The notes: a model not told the origin generated them from the letters alone. A DNA stretch of 64,000 bases from Rhodocyclaceae bacterium (GCA_018883265.1 VEQK01000003.1:1-64000), one strand, 5' to 3'; shown: positions 8,838-18,300, numbered from the stretch's first letter. Program-made: numbers and translations.

Positions 8838-10451
8838 GTGCTGGTTGCAATTGCTCAGATGAATGTGGTGCTCGGTGATTTGCCGGGCAACCGAAACCGC
8901 ATTGTCGAAGCGGCGCACAAGGCGGTATCGATGCGCGTTGATATTCTCCTAACGCCGGAGTTGAGCCTGTGCGGCTATCCGCCCGAAGATCTGCTCCTGC
9001 GGCCGGATTTTTATCGTTCAACCGAGCATACGTTGCAAACGCTGGCGCAGGCGACGCGTGAACTGGATGTAGCCATCGTCGTCGGGCATCCCCTGGCGGA
9101 AGGGGGGCGCCATTACAATGCCGCTACCGTTTTTTTGCGCGGCGAACGGCTATGCACATATCGTAAACAGCATTTGCCGCAGTACGAAGTGTTTGACGAG
9201 TGCCGTTATTTTTCTGCGGGACATGACACGGTCGTTTTCGAACATGCGGGGGTGCGTTTCGGCCTGGCGATCTGTGAGGACGTTTGGTACGCTGGCCCGA
9301 CAATGAATGCGAAAACCGCCGGGGCTGAGGTGTTGCTGGTGCTGAATGCATCGCCGTATCACCTCGATAAGGCAGTCGACCGTCAAGGCGTGTTGCAACA
9401 GCGCGTTGCCGAGACCGGTTTGTCGATGGTGTACTGTAACCTGGTCGGCGGCCAGGATGAACTCGTGTTTGATGGTGCTTCTTGCATCCTCACGGGTGAA
9501 GGTAAGCCGTTGTTGCAACTACCGCAGTTTCGCGAGACCTTTGGTACGGCGGAATACAGTGCGGGTCAATGGACGACGACAGACGCTTCGATGCCACCGT
9601 CATCGCTGGACAGCCAGATTTACGAGGCACTGGTGCTTGGCGTACGCGATTATTTCGCCAAGAATGGTTTTGCAGGCGCTTATCTCGGTTTGTCCGGCGG
9701 CATTGATTCTGCACTTACGTTGTGCGTGGCAGTCGATGCCTTAGGTCCGGATCGGGTGCGCCCCATCATCATGCCGTCGCCTTATACGGCGCAGATGAGT
9801 ATTGATGACTCGCTGACGCTGAGCGCCAACCTGGGTGTGAGCTCCGAAATTGTGAACATTCAGCCGGCTATGGAAACCTACGAATCCATTTTAGCCCCGT
9901 ATTTTGCTGGCTTACCGGCCGATACGACCGAAGAGAACCTGCAGGCGCGAATTCGCGGCAATCTGCTCATGGCGCTTTCGAACAAGAGTGGTTGGCTGGT
10001 GCTAACCACCGGCAACAAATCCGAAATGGCGGTAGGCTACTGTACGTTGTACGGGGATATGGCCGGTGGTTTCGCCGTGCTTAAGGATCTGTTCAAGACC
10101 AAGGTCTACGAGGTTTGCCGCTGGATCAACCGCGAGCGAGAAATCATCCCCTGGCGCATTATTGATCGTCCGCCTTCGGCGGAATTACGTCCAGATCAGA
10201 CGGACCAGGATTCGCTGCCACCCTATGAGGTGCTTGATGCGATTGTCGCGGCCTATATGGAACAGGATCTGAGTCCGCGCGAGATCATGGCGCGGGGGTT
10301 TACCGAGGCCGATGTGCAGCGCGTGGTTCGGCTATTGAGGATATCCGAGCACAAAAGGCGTCAGTCGCCTGTCGGTATTCGCCTGACTCGCCGGGGCTTC
10401 GGCAAGGATTGGCGCTATCCGATTACCAACCGTTATGTCGATGAATGGTAA
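8838..10451 (+). CDS. nadE: Glutamine-hydrolysing NAD(+) synthase
   Basis: This enzyme converts nicotinate adenine dinucleotide to NAD with glutamine as ammonia donor. The N-terminal half is a nitrilase-type glutaminase with the Glu of TPELSLCGYPPEDLL, the Lys of YRKQHLP and the Cys of AICEDVW. The C-terminal synthase has the ATP-pyrophosphatase loop LSGGIDSAL near residue 288. The length is 537 residues, as for the two-domain class. GTG at 8838 follows a GGGAGAG ribosome site. A PII gene follows 44 bases later, an arrangement that couples NAD synthesis with nitrogen status. Confidence 0.95.
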   Translation: MLVAIAQMNVVLGDLPGNRNRIVEAAHKAVSMRVDILLTPELSLCGYPPEDLLLRPDFYRSTEHTLQTLAQATRELDVAIVVGHPLAEGGRHYNAATVFLRGERLCTYRKQHLPQYEVFDECRYFSAGHDTVVFEHAGVRFGLAICEDVWYAGPTMNAKTAGAEVLLVLNASPYHLDKAVDRQGVLQQRVAETGLSMVYCNLVGGQDELVFDGASCILTGEGKPLLQLPQFRETFGTAEYSAGQWTTTDASMPPSSLDSQIYEALVLGVRDYFAKNGFAGAYLGLSGGIDSALTLCVAVDALGPDRVRPIIMPSPYTAQMSIDDSLTLSANLGVSSEIVNIQPAMETYESILAPYFAGLPADTTEENLQARIRGNLLMALSNKSGWLVLTTGNKSEMAVGYCTLYGDMAGGFAVLKDLFKTKVYEVCRWINREREIIPWRIIDRPPSAELRPDQTDQDSLPPYEVLDAIVAAYMEQDLSPREIMARGFTEADVQRVVRLLRISEHKRRQSPVGIRLTRRGFGKDWRYPITNRYVDEW

Positions 10452-10480
10452 GCTATAGCCTATTCAGTATTCGTATTTGA

Positions 10481-10834
<354 letters not shown>

Positions 10835-10851
10835 TCGGCTAACGACACCGG

Positions 10852-10890
10852 GCCCTGCGCGTTAGTGAGTTAACGCCGCAGGGCTTTTTA
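10852..10890 (+). terminator. Terminator of the PII gene
   Basis: GCCCTGCG pairs with CGCAGGGC, and an additional inner GTTA/TAAC pairing is possible. It is followed by TTTTT. Confidence 0.85.
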
Positions 10891-10915
10891 CATCGGGACT
10901 CCGAACATCCGCCTC

Positions 10916-11503
10916 ATGCCGCTCATTGCCTTCAACAAACCCTATGGCGTCGTGTCGCAGTTCACACCCGAAGGTCGCTGGCAGGGTTTGAGTGATTACC
11001 TCACGCTGCCGGAATACCGTGTCGCCGGCCGACTCGATGCCGACAGTGAAGGGCTGCTTTTGCTGACCGATGACGGCCGCCTGCAGGCACGCATTGCCGA
11101 GCCGCGCCACAAACTCCCCAAATGTTATTGGGCGCAAGTTGAAGGCATTCCCGATGAGATTGCGCTCACACAATTGCGCGCCGGCCCCGTCCTCAACGAT
11201 GGCCCCACACGTTCGTGCCAGGTCGAGGTGTTGCCGGAAGACATCGAAGCCACGCGTCTCTGGCCACGTACCCCGCCGATCCGGTTCCGTAAGGAAATTC
11301 CCACCACTTGGCTGGCCATCACGCTCACCGAAGGGCGTAATCGCCAGGTCAAGCGCATGTGCGCCGCAGTCGGTTTCCCGGTTCTTCGCCTGGTACGGGT
11401 ATCTGTGGGTGGCATTAGCCTGTTTGATGCTAACCAGGGCCATGCCTTATCCTTGGGACAATCTGCCACGATCCCTGTGGCGCAACTCCATCACGTGACA
11501 TGA
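10916..11503 (+). CDS. rluE: 23S rRNA pseudouridine synthase, RluE-like
   Basis: This 195-residue enzyme belongs to the RsuA/RluB/E/F family that isomerises uridine in rRNA. The catalytic motif GRLDADSEGLLLLTDDG is at about residues 38-54 and includes the catalytic Asp. The N-terminus opens directly with the catalytic domain (IAFNKPYGVVSQF), without an S4 RNA-binding domain, which is typical of RluE. EGRNRQVKRMCAAVGFPV near the C-terminus is a further family motif. The stop overlaps the next start (ATGA), suggesting translational coupling with the DUF192 gene. Confidence 0.9.
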   Translation: MPLIAFNKPYGVVSQFTPEGRWQGLSDYLTLPEYRVAGRLDADSEGLLLLTDDGRLQARIAEPRHKLPKCYWAQVEGIPDEIALTQLRAGPVLNDGPTRSCQVEVLPEDIEATRLWPRTPPIRFRKEIPTTWLAITLTEGRNRQVKRMCAAVGFPVLRLVRVSVGGISLFDANQGHALSLGQSATIPVAQLHHVT

Positions 11504-11955
11504 AGACATTCTCAAACACCCTAGTTGCCGCCCTTATTGCAGGGAGTTTGGCATGGTCGTTGTCAGTAAAGGCCGCCCCGGAATTACTCCAGCTCAAACT
11601 TGGTGACGGCGTGCTCGATGTCGAAATCGCCGTCACGCAAAGCCAGCGCTCGCAGGGGCTCATGAATCGCAAGAGCATGGCATCGTCGCGCGGGATGTTG
11701 TTTGCGTACCCGGCACCGGCCTACTTTTGCATGTGGATGAAGAATACTTACATACCGCTATCGGTAGCCTTTATTGACGCGCAAGGGCAGGTGATTAATA
11801 TCGCCGACATGACGCCACACACCGAAACCAATCACTGCACACAACGAAACGCCACTTATGCGCTGGAAGTGAATCAGGGCTGGTTCGCTCAACATGGCGT
11901 TCGCCCCGGCACGCAGGTACTGGGGTTAGAACAAAGCCCCAGGGCCGAGTACTGA
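11500..11955 (+). CDS. DUF192 exported protein
   Basis: This 151-residue protein has a typical signal peptide (about residues 1-25, cleavage after VKAA). The remainder is a DUF192 domain with the motifs QGLMNRKSM, GMLFAYP and FCMWMKNTYIPLSVAFID. DUF192 proteins are small beta-barrel periplasmic or surface proteins of unknown activity. The start at 11500 overlaps the end of rluE by four bases, and ubiC begins 4 bases after the stop, so the three genes probably form one operon. Confidence 0.87.
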   Translation: MKTFSNTLVAALIAGSLAWSLSVKAAPELLQLKLGDGVLDVEIAVTQSQRSQGLMNRKSMASSRGMLFAYPAPAYFCMWMKNTYIPLSVAFIDAQGQVINIADMTPHTETNHCTQRNATYALEVNQGWFAQHGVRPGTQVLGLEQSPRAEY

Positions 11956-11959
11956 GTTC

Positions 11960-12544
11960 ATGGGCGTACGCGAAAGCCGTATCCGATCCGATCGCTTTCA
12001 AGGGCGTAGCCGCGGCAGCCACTGGCACCCGCTCGGCAAAGCGCTCAGCCCGCCCACGCATCTGAGACCCTGGCTCACCGAACCGCGTTCGCTCACTGCA
12101 CGGCTGCAACGCTATTATGGCAAGGTCCATTTGCGCGTCATCGCACAGTCTTTAGGTGAACCTTATAACGACGAAGGTTCCGGTCATCTGCCACTCGCTA
12201 TCTGCCGGGCGGTGGTGTTGTCATCGGACGCAGGAAAACCGCTGGTTGTAGCGCACTCCATTTTGCCGGCTGTACCACGTGGACCGCTCTCAGTGGTGAT
12301 CCGCAAACTGGGGCGCCAGGCCCTGGGTTCCTTGCTGTTTACCCATCCGGGTTTTGTGCGTCGACAGCGTGAATGGGCATTCCTCGATGCGCGCCATCCA
12401 CTGTATCGCCTCACGAGTCAGCAAGACCCTTCAGTGCCGCAACGCCTCTGGGCTCGCCGCGCCGTGTACAGTCTTTCGCGCTATCCGCAGCAATCGGTTC
12501 AGGTGACCGAGGTCTTTTGCATACCACCGCATGAAGAAAATTGA
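11960..12544 (+). CDS. ubiC: Chorismate lyase
   Basis: UbiC converts chorismate to 4-hydroxybenzoate and pyruvate, the first committed step of ubiquinone synthesis. The 194 residues contain LRPWLTEPRSLTARL near the N-terminus, the Arg of AICRAVVL, the VVAHSILP strand, LGRQALGSLLF and the C-terminal catalytic Glu in QVTEVF. These match the family order and length, although overall similarity is moderate. No ubiA follows directly; the UbiA-family gene at 55914 is MenA-like. A ubiquinone-using respiratory chain is implied. Confidence 0.85.
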   Translation: MGVRESRIRSDRFQGRSRGSHWHPLGKALSPPTHLRPWLTEPRSLTARLQRYYGKVHLRVIAQSLGEPYNDEGSGHLPLAICRAVVLSSDAGKPLVVAHSILPAVPRGPLSVVIRKLGRQALGSLLFTHPGFVRRQREWAFLDARHPLYRLTSQQDPSVPQRLWARRAVYSLSRYPQQSVQVTEVFCIPPHEEN

Positions 12545-12626
12545 AACCGATGGCCGGAGTATTCCGTCGTTTATACTGAAATCCATTACCAAAACCTTTA
12601 ACCAGTCGTCCGGAGAGCGATAGAAC

Positions 12627-14087
12627 TTGAGCGGAACTCTTGCACTTTTGATTTCGTTGATCATCGCGATCGAAGTGGCGATCCCGGTGGGGACATACTT
12701 GCTCTTCAAGGGCCGTCACGACGATAAAACCCGATTGTGGTTCATTAGTGTGATTTGTGCGAGTTCATCGATTGTGCTCGTTTCCCTGCGCCCGTTTCTT
12801 CCAGAATACCTGTCGCATCAGATTCCCTGGATCTTCATGGTGGGCGGTTTTCTGCTGATGGTGGAAGCGATATCCCGTGAACTGCGACACGGTGGGTCAT
12901 GGAACGGCTACTGGCTGTTTTTTATCACCTGGATTGTATTGGTTAATATCATTTACATCCTGGATTTGTCGGCTTCTTTGGGTTTCGTTGCCTACAGCCT
13001 TTGTCTTGCGCTGATTTCCTTTATTTTGCTGGCGCAAATCTGGCGAATCAATAAAAAGCATCCCAGTAAAAGTCTGCGGATTCTCCAAATGGGCTTTCTG
13101 TTTTATTCGTTGCCCGCGTTGGCGCGTGTGGTCGCTTTTTTAACAACAGGCTCGGTCGAACAGCTTGATGTATTCAAGTTCAACCCGGTAACCAACGTGC
13201 TTGTCTTTACGTATGTACTGGCTGCCCTTTTTGTGCCCTTTGGCTATTGGGGCTTTACGCTGGAAAAGTCTGAGCGTGAGCGCGAACGGGCAGAGGCCGG
13301 AGAAGATAGGGCAACGCAGGAAGCTGATCGTTTCCGGAAGCTGGTTGAAGAGCGCGATCAATTGCTCGTGATGAATTCGCGCTTTGCTGCCCTCAGTGCT
13401 TTGTCGTCTTTTTCGGCGATGTTGATCCACGACATTACCCAGCCTTTGCAAACTTTGCAGCTCGGTCTGGAGCGTTTGCGTACCCGCCTGAAAAGAGGTG
13501 AGGGTGCCAATGAGGTTCTGTCGGATCTGGTTCGTCTGGAGCGGGTGTCGGATCGGGCCTCGGCGCTGGTTGATTCCTTGCGCAATATGATGCGTAGCGG
13601 CGAAAGTGTCGTGTCACCCGTGCATCTGCAGCCATTATTGGAGCGCATTGCTCTGATCCTGGGTAGCCCTGCGCTGCAAAAAAAAGTAACAATACAAACA
13701 GAATTCAGCGTGTCAGCCGGCTGCCAGGTGATGTGTGAACCAACGATGCTGCAGCGAATTGTATTTAACCTGGTATCTAACGCCATAACGCACTTTGAAC
13801 AGAATCCTGTGATGAACCCAAAGGTGGTGCTCCGGGTATGGCCGGAAATTCGAGGTGATCGGGAGGGGGTCCTGATTGAGGTTAGCGATAACGGCGCGGG
13901 TTTTCCGCCCGCCTTGCTGGAGCGGCTGGGACAGCCGTGGTCTTCCAGAAACGAAGGCAGCATGGGGTTGGCGCTGGTGCTGGTGAAGCAGGTGGCAACC
14001 CTCTGGGGCGGGGCGGTCGAAATGTCTAATCGAACAGACGGCCTGTCAGGTGCGGTCGTGCGTATCTGGCTTCGTCAAAGCGCATGA
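12627..14087 (+). CDS. Membrane sensor histidine kinase
   Basis: This 486-residue protein has about seven hydrophobic segments in residues 1-212, a charged coiled-coil linker (about 213-250), then a kinase core. The phospho-acceptor is probably His268 in MLIHDITQPLQTL. The N box is NLVSNAITHF, and EVSDNGAGFP with GSMGLALVLVKQ forms the ATP lid. The TTG at 12627 is used because GGAGAG lies about ten bases upstream and the frame opens directly into a membrane helix. The N-terminal sensor does not match a domain I recognise. The response regulator at 14193 is its likely partner. Confidence 0.87.
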   Translation: MSGTLALLISLIIAIEVAIPVGTYLLFKGRHDDKTRLWFISVICASSSIVLVSLRPFLPEYLSHQIPWIFMVGGFLLMVEAISRELRHGGSWNGYWLFFITWIVLVNIIYILDLSASLGFVAYSLCLALISFILLAQIWRINKKHPSKSLRILQMGFLFYSLPALARVVAFLTTGSVEQLDVFKFNPVTNVLVFTYVLAALFVPFGYWGFTLEKSERERERAEAGEDRATQEADRFRKLVEERDQLLVMNSRFAALSALSSFSAMLIHDITQPLQTLQLGLERLRTRLKRGEGANEVLSDLVRLERVSDRASALVDSLRNMMRSGESVVSPVHLQPLLERIALILGSPALQKKVTIQTEFSVSAGCQVMCEPTMLQRIVFNLVSNAITHFEQNPVMNPKVVLRVWPEIRGDREGVLIEVSDNGAGFPPALLERLGQPWSSRNEGSMGLALVLVKQVATLWGGAVEMSNRTDGLSGAVVRIWLRQSA

Positions 14088-14100
14088 CCCTAAAGACTTT

Positions 14101-14139
14101 ATGACTATTCCCAAATTTGGGAATAGTCATATTTTTTTT
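14101..14139. promoter_or_regulatory. Palindrome site 1: perfect 30-bp operator upstream of the response regulator, also terminator-like
   Basis: Bases 14101-14130 are a perfect inverted repeat whose core is TATTCCCAAATTTGGGAATA. A run of eight T follows, so the hairpin could also end the histidine kinase transcript. The same core recurs at 15839-15858 and 18358-18377. A -10-like TAAGAT at 14146-14151 begins 30.5 bases from the palindrome centre, placing the site over the -35 region of the response-regulator promoter. This fits an activator site; the binding protein is inferred, not shown. Confidence 0.8.
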
Positions 14140-14192
14140 ACGGGTTAAGATGCCGACATTGGAAATCACCCGTACGGCACCTGATCTGTTTC

Positions 14193-14825
14193 ATGCCTAA
14201 GTCGAAGAAGACCCAATCCCACGTCTATCTGATCGAAGACGATGCCGATCTGCGGCAGGAGTTAGTGTACAGCCTCGAGGGGGCCGGGTTGACAGTGATG
14301 CAGTTTGACACGGCGGAGTCTTTTCTGAAGACAGGCGTGACCCACTCGCCGTCGGTGATTGTCGCGGACATGGTATTGCCCGGGTTGTCGGGGCTCAAAC
14401 TGTTCGAATCGATCCGGGGGCAGGGCATCCAGACGCCATTGGTGTTTATCAGCGGTTATAGCGAACCCAACCAGATTATCGACGGCATGAAACTGGGTGC
14501 GGTTGATTTTCTGTGGAAACCCTTCAAATCAGATGCCTTGATCAAGGTGGTTGTGCAAGCGATGGTGCAGGATATGCAGCGTCACATGCAGGCTGCCAAC
14601 CTGAAGAATATCGAGCTGCGCTGGCATGCGCTGTCGGATCGTGAGCGCGAAGTCTGTCGCCTCATGCTCGCCGGTCGTGGAAATAAGGACATTGCCGAGG
14701 TGTTGCAGATTCAACCGGATACAGTCAATAAACATCGGATGAAGGTGTTGCAGAAGATGCAGGTAAACACCCGGCCGGAATTGATCGACCTGCTCAAAGG
14801 GTGTGAATCGCTCATCGGCGTTTGA
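14193..14825 (+). CDS. FixJ/LuxR-type response regulator
   Basis: This 210-residue protein has a receiver domain (about residues 10-125) with acidic pair EDD at 15-17, phospho-acceptor Asp59 in VADMVLPG and Lys109 in LWKPF. A LuxR-type helix-turn-helix follows (about 145-205) with LSDREREVCRLMLAGRGNKDIAEVL and DTVNKHRMKVLQKM. It follows the histidine kinase gene and is the likely partner. The perfect palindrome upstream suggests autoregulation, and it is the best candidate to bind all three copies of that site. Ligand and pathway are unknown. Confidence 0.92.
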   Translation: MPKSKKTQSHVYLIEDDADLRQELVYSLEGAGLTVMQFDTAESFLKTGVTHSPSVIVADMVLPGLSGLKLFESIRGQGIQTPLVFISGYSEPNQIIDGMKLGAVDFLWKPFKSDALIKVVVQAMVQDMQRHMQAANLKNIELRWHALSDREREVCRLMLAGRGNKDIAEVLQIQPDTVNKHRMKVLQKMQVNTRPELIDLLKGCESLIGV

Positions 14826-14838
14826 GCAGGCGTTTTGA

Positions 14839-15780
14839 TTACTCGCCGAGTTTCCTGATCTGCGGACCGATTAAGCGGGCGACCTGGCTACCAGAGACTA
14901 CGTAGGGGTTGAGGCTCACGTCTCCCTGGCTGCTGACCATTGAAACAGCCTTGGCGTTGCCAATCACCAGAGCTTGCAAATTACCGGGCTCCAGCGTGAG
15001 CAAGTCGCCATCTTTATAGGTTTTTTCCTGGCGGTTGCCATTGATGTCAACAATTTGCACCCAGCTACTGCCGGCAAATTGCAGACGGATGCTGCCTTCC
15101 GGGATATTGTTGGTCTTTTCAGCAGTCGGTTGAGCTGGGGTGGTAGTTGTGGCGGCTGCCGGCGGGGCGATGGTTGGCTTTTCGGGCTCTACCGGTGCCG
15201 TAGCGACGGGGTCTGGCGTGATTGTGGCCGCGGCTGCGGGCTTTTCCTGGAGCTTTGCTGCCTGATTGACACGGGCATTGGCGTTGTTCTTCGGGGTATC
15301 CATCATGCTTTGAATACCGATCCCGGCGAGTACGGTAGCGACTGCCGCCATGGCCCAGCGAGGCAAATGCCGCGTAGATTTTTGTGGGCTTGCCACAGCC
15401 ACTTCTCTATGGGCGTCTGTGTCACCCGGTGTCGCATCAGGTTGAGCTATTTCTGATTCTGTCGGGTTTGGGCCAGAGGGGGGTGCGATGATTTGAACGT
15501 CTTCCGCATTGGCATTAAACAAACGCTGCGATGGACGGTCGTTGAGCCCAAGAAACTGGGCGTACTTATCGGCCGACTGTGCGTACAGTTTCACGCCATA
15601 GAAGTAGGTGACGTCGCCTATTTCCAGACCCAGTACCTGATTTCTGGAGAGCAATAACTTGTCAGCAACATCCTGTGCGGAGAGTTTCTTATCCTGCCGG
15701 CCCGCACGAAACGCCCGCCCGATCTCGGCAGCCATGTCGAGATTGATGGTGCTGTGGATCTGGCCATCGACAAGTTTCAT
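14839..15780 (-). CDS. RodZ-like membrane helix-turn-helix protein
   Basis: This 313-residue protein resembles RodZ in layout. An N-terminal Xre/Cro-type helix-turn-helix (about residues 17-85, AQDVADKLLLSRNQVLGLEIGD) is followed by a linker and one membrane helix (about 141-158). An Ala/Pro/Thr-rich periplasmic stretch (about 165-230) leads to a DUF4115-like beta domain (GSIRLQFAGSSWVQIVDINGN onward). RodZ normally organises MreB, but here there are no cell-shape genes nearby. The promoter carries palindrome site 2, so it probably belongs to the response-regulator regulon. It may be a specialised paralogue rather than the true RodZ. Confidence 0.75.
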   Translation of the reverse strand: MKLVDGQIHSTINLDMAAEIGRAFRAGRQDKKLSAQDVADKLLLSRNQVLGLEIGDVTYFYGVKLYAQSADKYAQFLGLNDRPSQRLFNANAEDVQIIAPPSGPNPTESEIAQPDATPGDTDAHREVAVASPQKSTRHLPRWAMAAVATVLAGIGIQSMMDTPKNNANARVNQAAKLQEKPAAAATITPDPVATAPVEPEKPTIAPPAAATTTTPAQPTAEKTNNIPEGSIRLQFAGSSWVQIVDINGNRQEKTYKDGDLLTLEPGNLQALVIGNAKAVSMVSSQGDVSLNPYVVSGSQVARLIGPQIRKLGE

Positions 15781-15811
15781 GGTTCAATCGCAGTGGTTAG
15801 CTCTGGTTCGC

Positions 15812-15885
15812 ATAATAAATCTCTTTGATTTAATTAGATATTCCCAAATTCGGGAATACACAAAAGAATTCTGATTGGGTAAATT
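15812..15885. promoter_or_regulatory. Palindrome site 2 between divergent promoters
   Basis: Bases 15839-15858 carry TATTCCCAAATTCGGGAATA, matching site 1 at 19 of 20 positions. On each side a -10-like hexamer begins exactly 31.5 bases from the centre: TATTAT on the minus strand (15817 to 15812) for the RodZ-like gene, and TAAATT on the plus strand (15880-15885) for the winged-helix gene. Neither has a recognisable -35 box, which fits activator-dependent promoters. Confidence 0.75.
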
Positions 15886-15891
15886 AACTGC

Positions 15892-16194
15892 ATGAAATCG
15901 ATGCTCACCCAACTCTTGTTCGAACCGGTTCCGGCACCACCCCAGCGAGGGCGCTCAGTGCGTTTTGATGTTGATGAGCCCCAGATCATGGTGGCGACAG
16001 GCCCGCTCGATGAGCGCATCGCCACCTTTATGCGACTGCGTGGTTATCCGATGACGGCGCGAGAGATCTCCGCAGGGATTGGCAGCAACCCCTCGCAGGT
16101 GAACAAAGGGTTGCATACCTTGATTGGTCGAGGGGTGGTCGAAGCGGTCGAGATCCCGGGTAGCGTTAAGGAATACGTGTTGCTGATAGACTGA
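15892..16194 (+). CDS. Small winged-helix protein of unknown function
   Basis: This 100-residue protein is not one I recognise. Residues about 40-95 read as a winged-helix DNA-binding fold: MRLRGYPMTAREISAGIGSNPSQVNKGLHTLIGRGVVEAVE, with helices, a Ser/Asn-rich turn and a closing wing ending in EYVLLID. The first 38 residues are Pro- and Arg-rich and probably unstructured. The likely -10 ends only seven bases before the ATG, so the message may be leaderless. The stop abuts the stop of the alkylsulfatase-like gene with no gap. It may be an auxiliary regulator of this island. Confidence 0.7.
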   Translation: MKSMLTQLLFEPVPAPPQRGRSVRFDVDEPQIMVATGPLDERIATFMRLRGYPMTAREISAGIGSNPSQVNKGLHTLIGRGVVEAVEIPGSVKEYVLLID

Positions 16195-18300
16195 TTACTC
16201 CCCGGCGGTTGCCGCCGGTGGGATCACCTCTAGCGGGTCTTTGGTCACGACCTGGGCTGTCGGTTTGCCGACCCGGGTGCCGGGCACCAGCTCAAAGTCC
16301 GGTGTGAATGTCGTCATCACGCTCTTGAGCTGATCGAACTTGCTCTTGTCGCCATCAAATCGTGCTTTGCCCTGAGCGGCCAGCTGTTCAAAGGTGGTCT
16401 GGCCCCCCATCACGCCATTAAGATCGCTGCGGTTGACAGTGATGGTGAGATCGGGGCTCTTGGCCTGTTCGCCTTTGATATTGGTCAGCGCGCTGTTGCT
16501 CATTTCGATGACAAACTTTTCACCATTGTCCGGCGTGTCCAGGTTGATCACGAACTTCATGCCGGCCGCTTTGATGCTGTCCATGCTGATACCCAGCGAG
16601 TTGAGCCACAGCTCGGTGGTCATCGCCTTGATCATATCCGGACCGGTGGACTTGGGCGCAGAACCCTTTGGGATGCCGTGACGCAGTTCATAGGCGGCGC
16701 CCAGGAAGCTATTGCGCACGCTCGGGCTTTCCTTCTGATAACCAATCTGTTCGTACACGTCGGCGAGTAGATCCTTGGCTTGCGTATTATTGGGTTGGGC
16801 ATAGACCAGCTTGTTCAGGATCTCCATCGCCTGACGGTATTTGCCCTGCTGATAAAGCTGCTTCCCCTTGGCGATGATCTTGGCCGAACCGCCCATCATG
16901 TCCACATAGAGCGGCGCGGAATCGCGCGGTGACAGCGGGATCAGATTAGCCGGGTTGGCATCCCAGTAACCCAGATAGCGGTTGATGACGGCGCGGCTGT
17001 TGTGTTCTTCCGAGCCGTGGTAGCTATGCGCCGCCCACTGATTCTGCAGGCTCTTCGGTTGCTTGTAGACGTTGTGGACTTCGTTGATGGTGACCCCTTC
17101 ATTGGCGAGGTGCATGACTTCGTTGTGCAGGTGGGCGTAGGTGTCGCGCTGGGTGCGCATCACTTCCTGGATCCGACCGTTACCCCAGCGCGGCCAGCTA
17201 TGAGAGGCAAATATGACTTCGGCATTGTTACCATAGCGATACAGGGCATTATTGATGTGCTTGGACCAGGCCAGCGAATCGCGCACCAGTGCGCCGCGCA
17301 GGGTGTAGATGTTGTGAATGGTGGCGGTAATGTTTTCTGCTGCCCAGAACGCGTTTAATTGCGGGAACCAGGTGTTCATTTCCGACGGTGCCTCGGTACC
17401 GGGCGTGTTCTGGAACTCCATCTTCACGCCATCCACCGTCATGGTTTCGAAGTCCTTGCTGACGTAGCGGGTGGGTTCTATTAGCCCCAGGTTGCCCGCC
17501 GCTGTGTTTTTACCGATGGACTGGTCAACATGGCCGAAGGGGCTGCGTGGCAGCAGCACGCCATACTGAAAGTACATACGGCGGTTCATGGCATTGCCGG
17601 CATAGACATTCTCGGCGACGGCATGATCCATGAAGCCTGACGGGGCGATGATTTGCACTTTGCCACTCTTGACGTCGGCCTCATCAACTACGCCGCGCAC
17701 ACCCCCATAGTGGTCTGCGTGGGAGTGGGAGTAGACGACAGCAACGACTGGGCGCTCACCGAGTTTTTCGTTCACGAGTTTGAGCGCGGCGCGGGCCGTT
17801 TCCTTGGCGGTCAGCGGGTCGAACACGATCCAGCCGGTATCCCCTTTGATGAAGCTGATGTTGGCCAGGTCAAAGCCGCGCACCTGGTAGATTTTGCCAG
17901 GCACCACTTCATAGAGGCCGTAGCCCATGTTCAGGATGGCCTGCCGTTGCAGCGAAGGGTGAACGCTGTCGAAGTCTTTGCCTTGCAGCAGAAACTCGTA
18001 GCTACCCATATCCCAGGCCACGTTGCCGGCATCGGCCATGATCTGTTTGTAGTCTGGCGCGGCGATAAAGCCTTTCATCGATTCTTCGAAGTCGCGCTTG
18101 TCTTCGAAGGGCAGGGTTTTGCGGCGTTCGTTTTGCAGGTCAACCGTGTATGTCGAGGGCATTTTTCCCTTAGGGTCAAAGTGCTTGCCCTGCATGGCAC
18201 CCGGATCGGCAAGCACCGCACCGCCACCGGCGGCAAGAGCGCCTGAGCTGGCCGCAACGAGCAGTGGGATCAGAATGACAGAGGGTGTTTTTTTGTACAT
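16195..18300 (-). CDS. Alkylsulfatase-like metallo-beta-lactamase-fold hydrolase, exported
   Basis: This 701-residue protein resembles SdsA1-type alkylsulfatases, which cleave sulfate from alkyl sulfate esters. It has a signal peptide (residues 1-24), the dinuclear zinc motif HSHADHYGG at 192-200, the downstream GTEAPSEMN and FASHSWPRWG zinc and substrate motifs, a dimerisation domain, and a C-terminal SCP2-like lipid-binding domain (from about residue 585). The ATG at 18300 is chosen since it starts the signal peptide; the frame runs further upstream through the operator. Palindrome site 3 lies 58 bases upstream. The true substrate could be another hydrophobic sulfate ester. Confidence 0.87.
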   Translation of the reverse strand: MYKKTPSVILIPLLVAASSGALAAGGGAVLADPGAMQGKHFDPKGKMPSTYTVDLQNERRKTLPFEDKRDFEESMKGFIAAPDYKQIMADAGNVAWDMGSYEFLLQGKDFDSVHPSLQRQAILNMGYGLYEVVPGKIYQVRGFDLANISFIKGDTGWIVFDPLTAKETARAALKLVNEKLGERPVVAVVYSHSHADHYGGVRGVVDEADVKSGKVQIIAPSGFMDHAVAENVYAGNAMNRRMYFQYGVLLPRSPFGHVDQSIGKNTAAGNLGLIEPTRYVSKDFETMTVDGVKMEFQNTPGTEAPSEMNTWFPQLNAFWAAENITATIHNIYTLRGALVRDSLAWSKHINNALYRYGNNAEVIFASHSWPRWGNGRIQEVMRTQRDTYAHLHNEVMHLANEGVTINEVHNVYKQPKSLQNQWAAHSYHGSEEHNSRAVINRYLGYWDANPANLIPLSPRDSAPLYVDMMGGSAKIIAKGKQLYQQGKYRQAMEILNKLVYAQPNNTQAKDLLADVYEQIGYQKESPSVRNSFLGAAYELRHGIPKGSAPKSTGPDMIKAMTTELWLNSLGISMDSIKAAGMKFVINLDTPDNGEKFVIEMSNSALTNIKGEQAKSPDLTITVNRSDLNGVMGGQTTFEQLAAQGKARFDGDKSKFDQLKSVMTTFTPDFELVPGTRVGKPTAQVVTKDPLEVIPPAATAGE

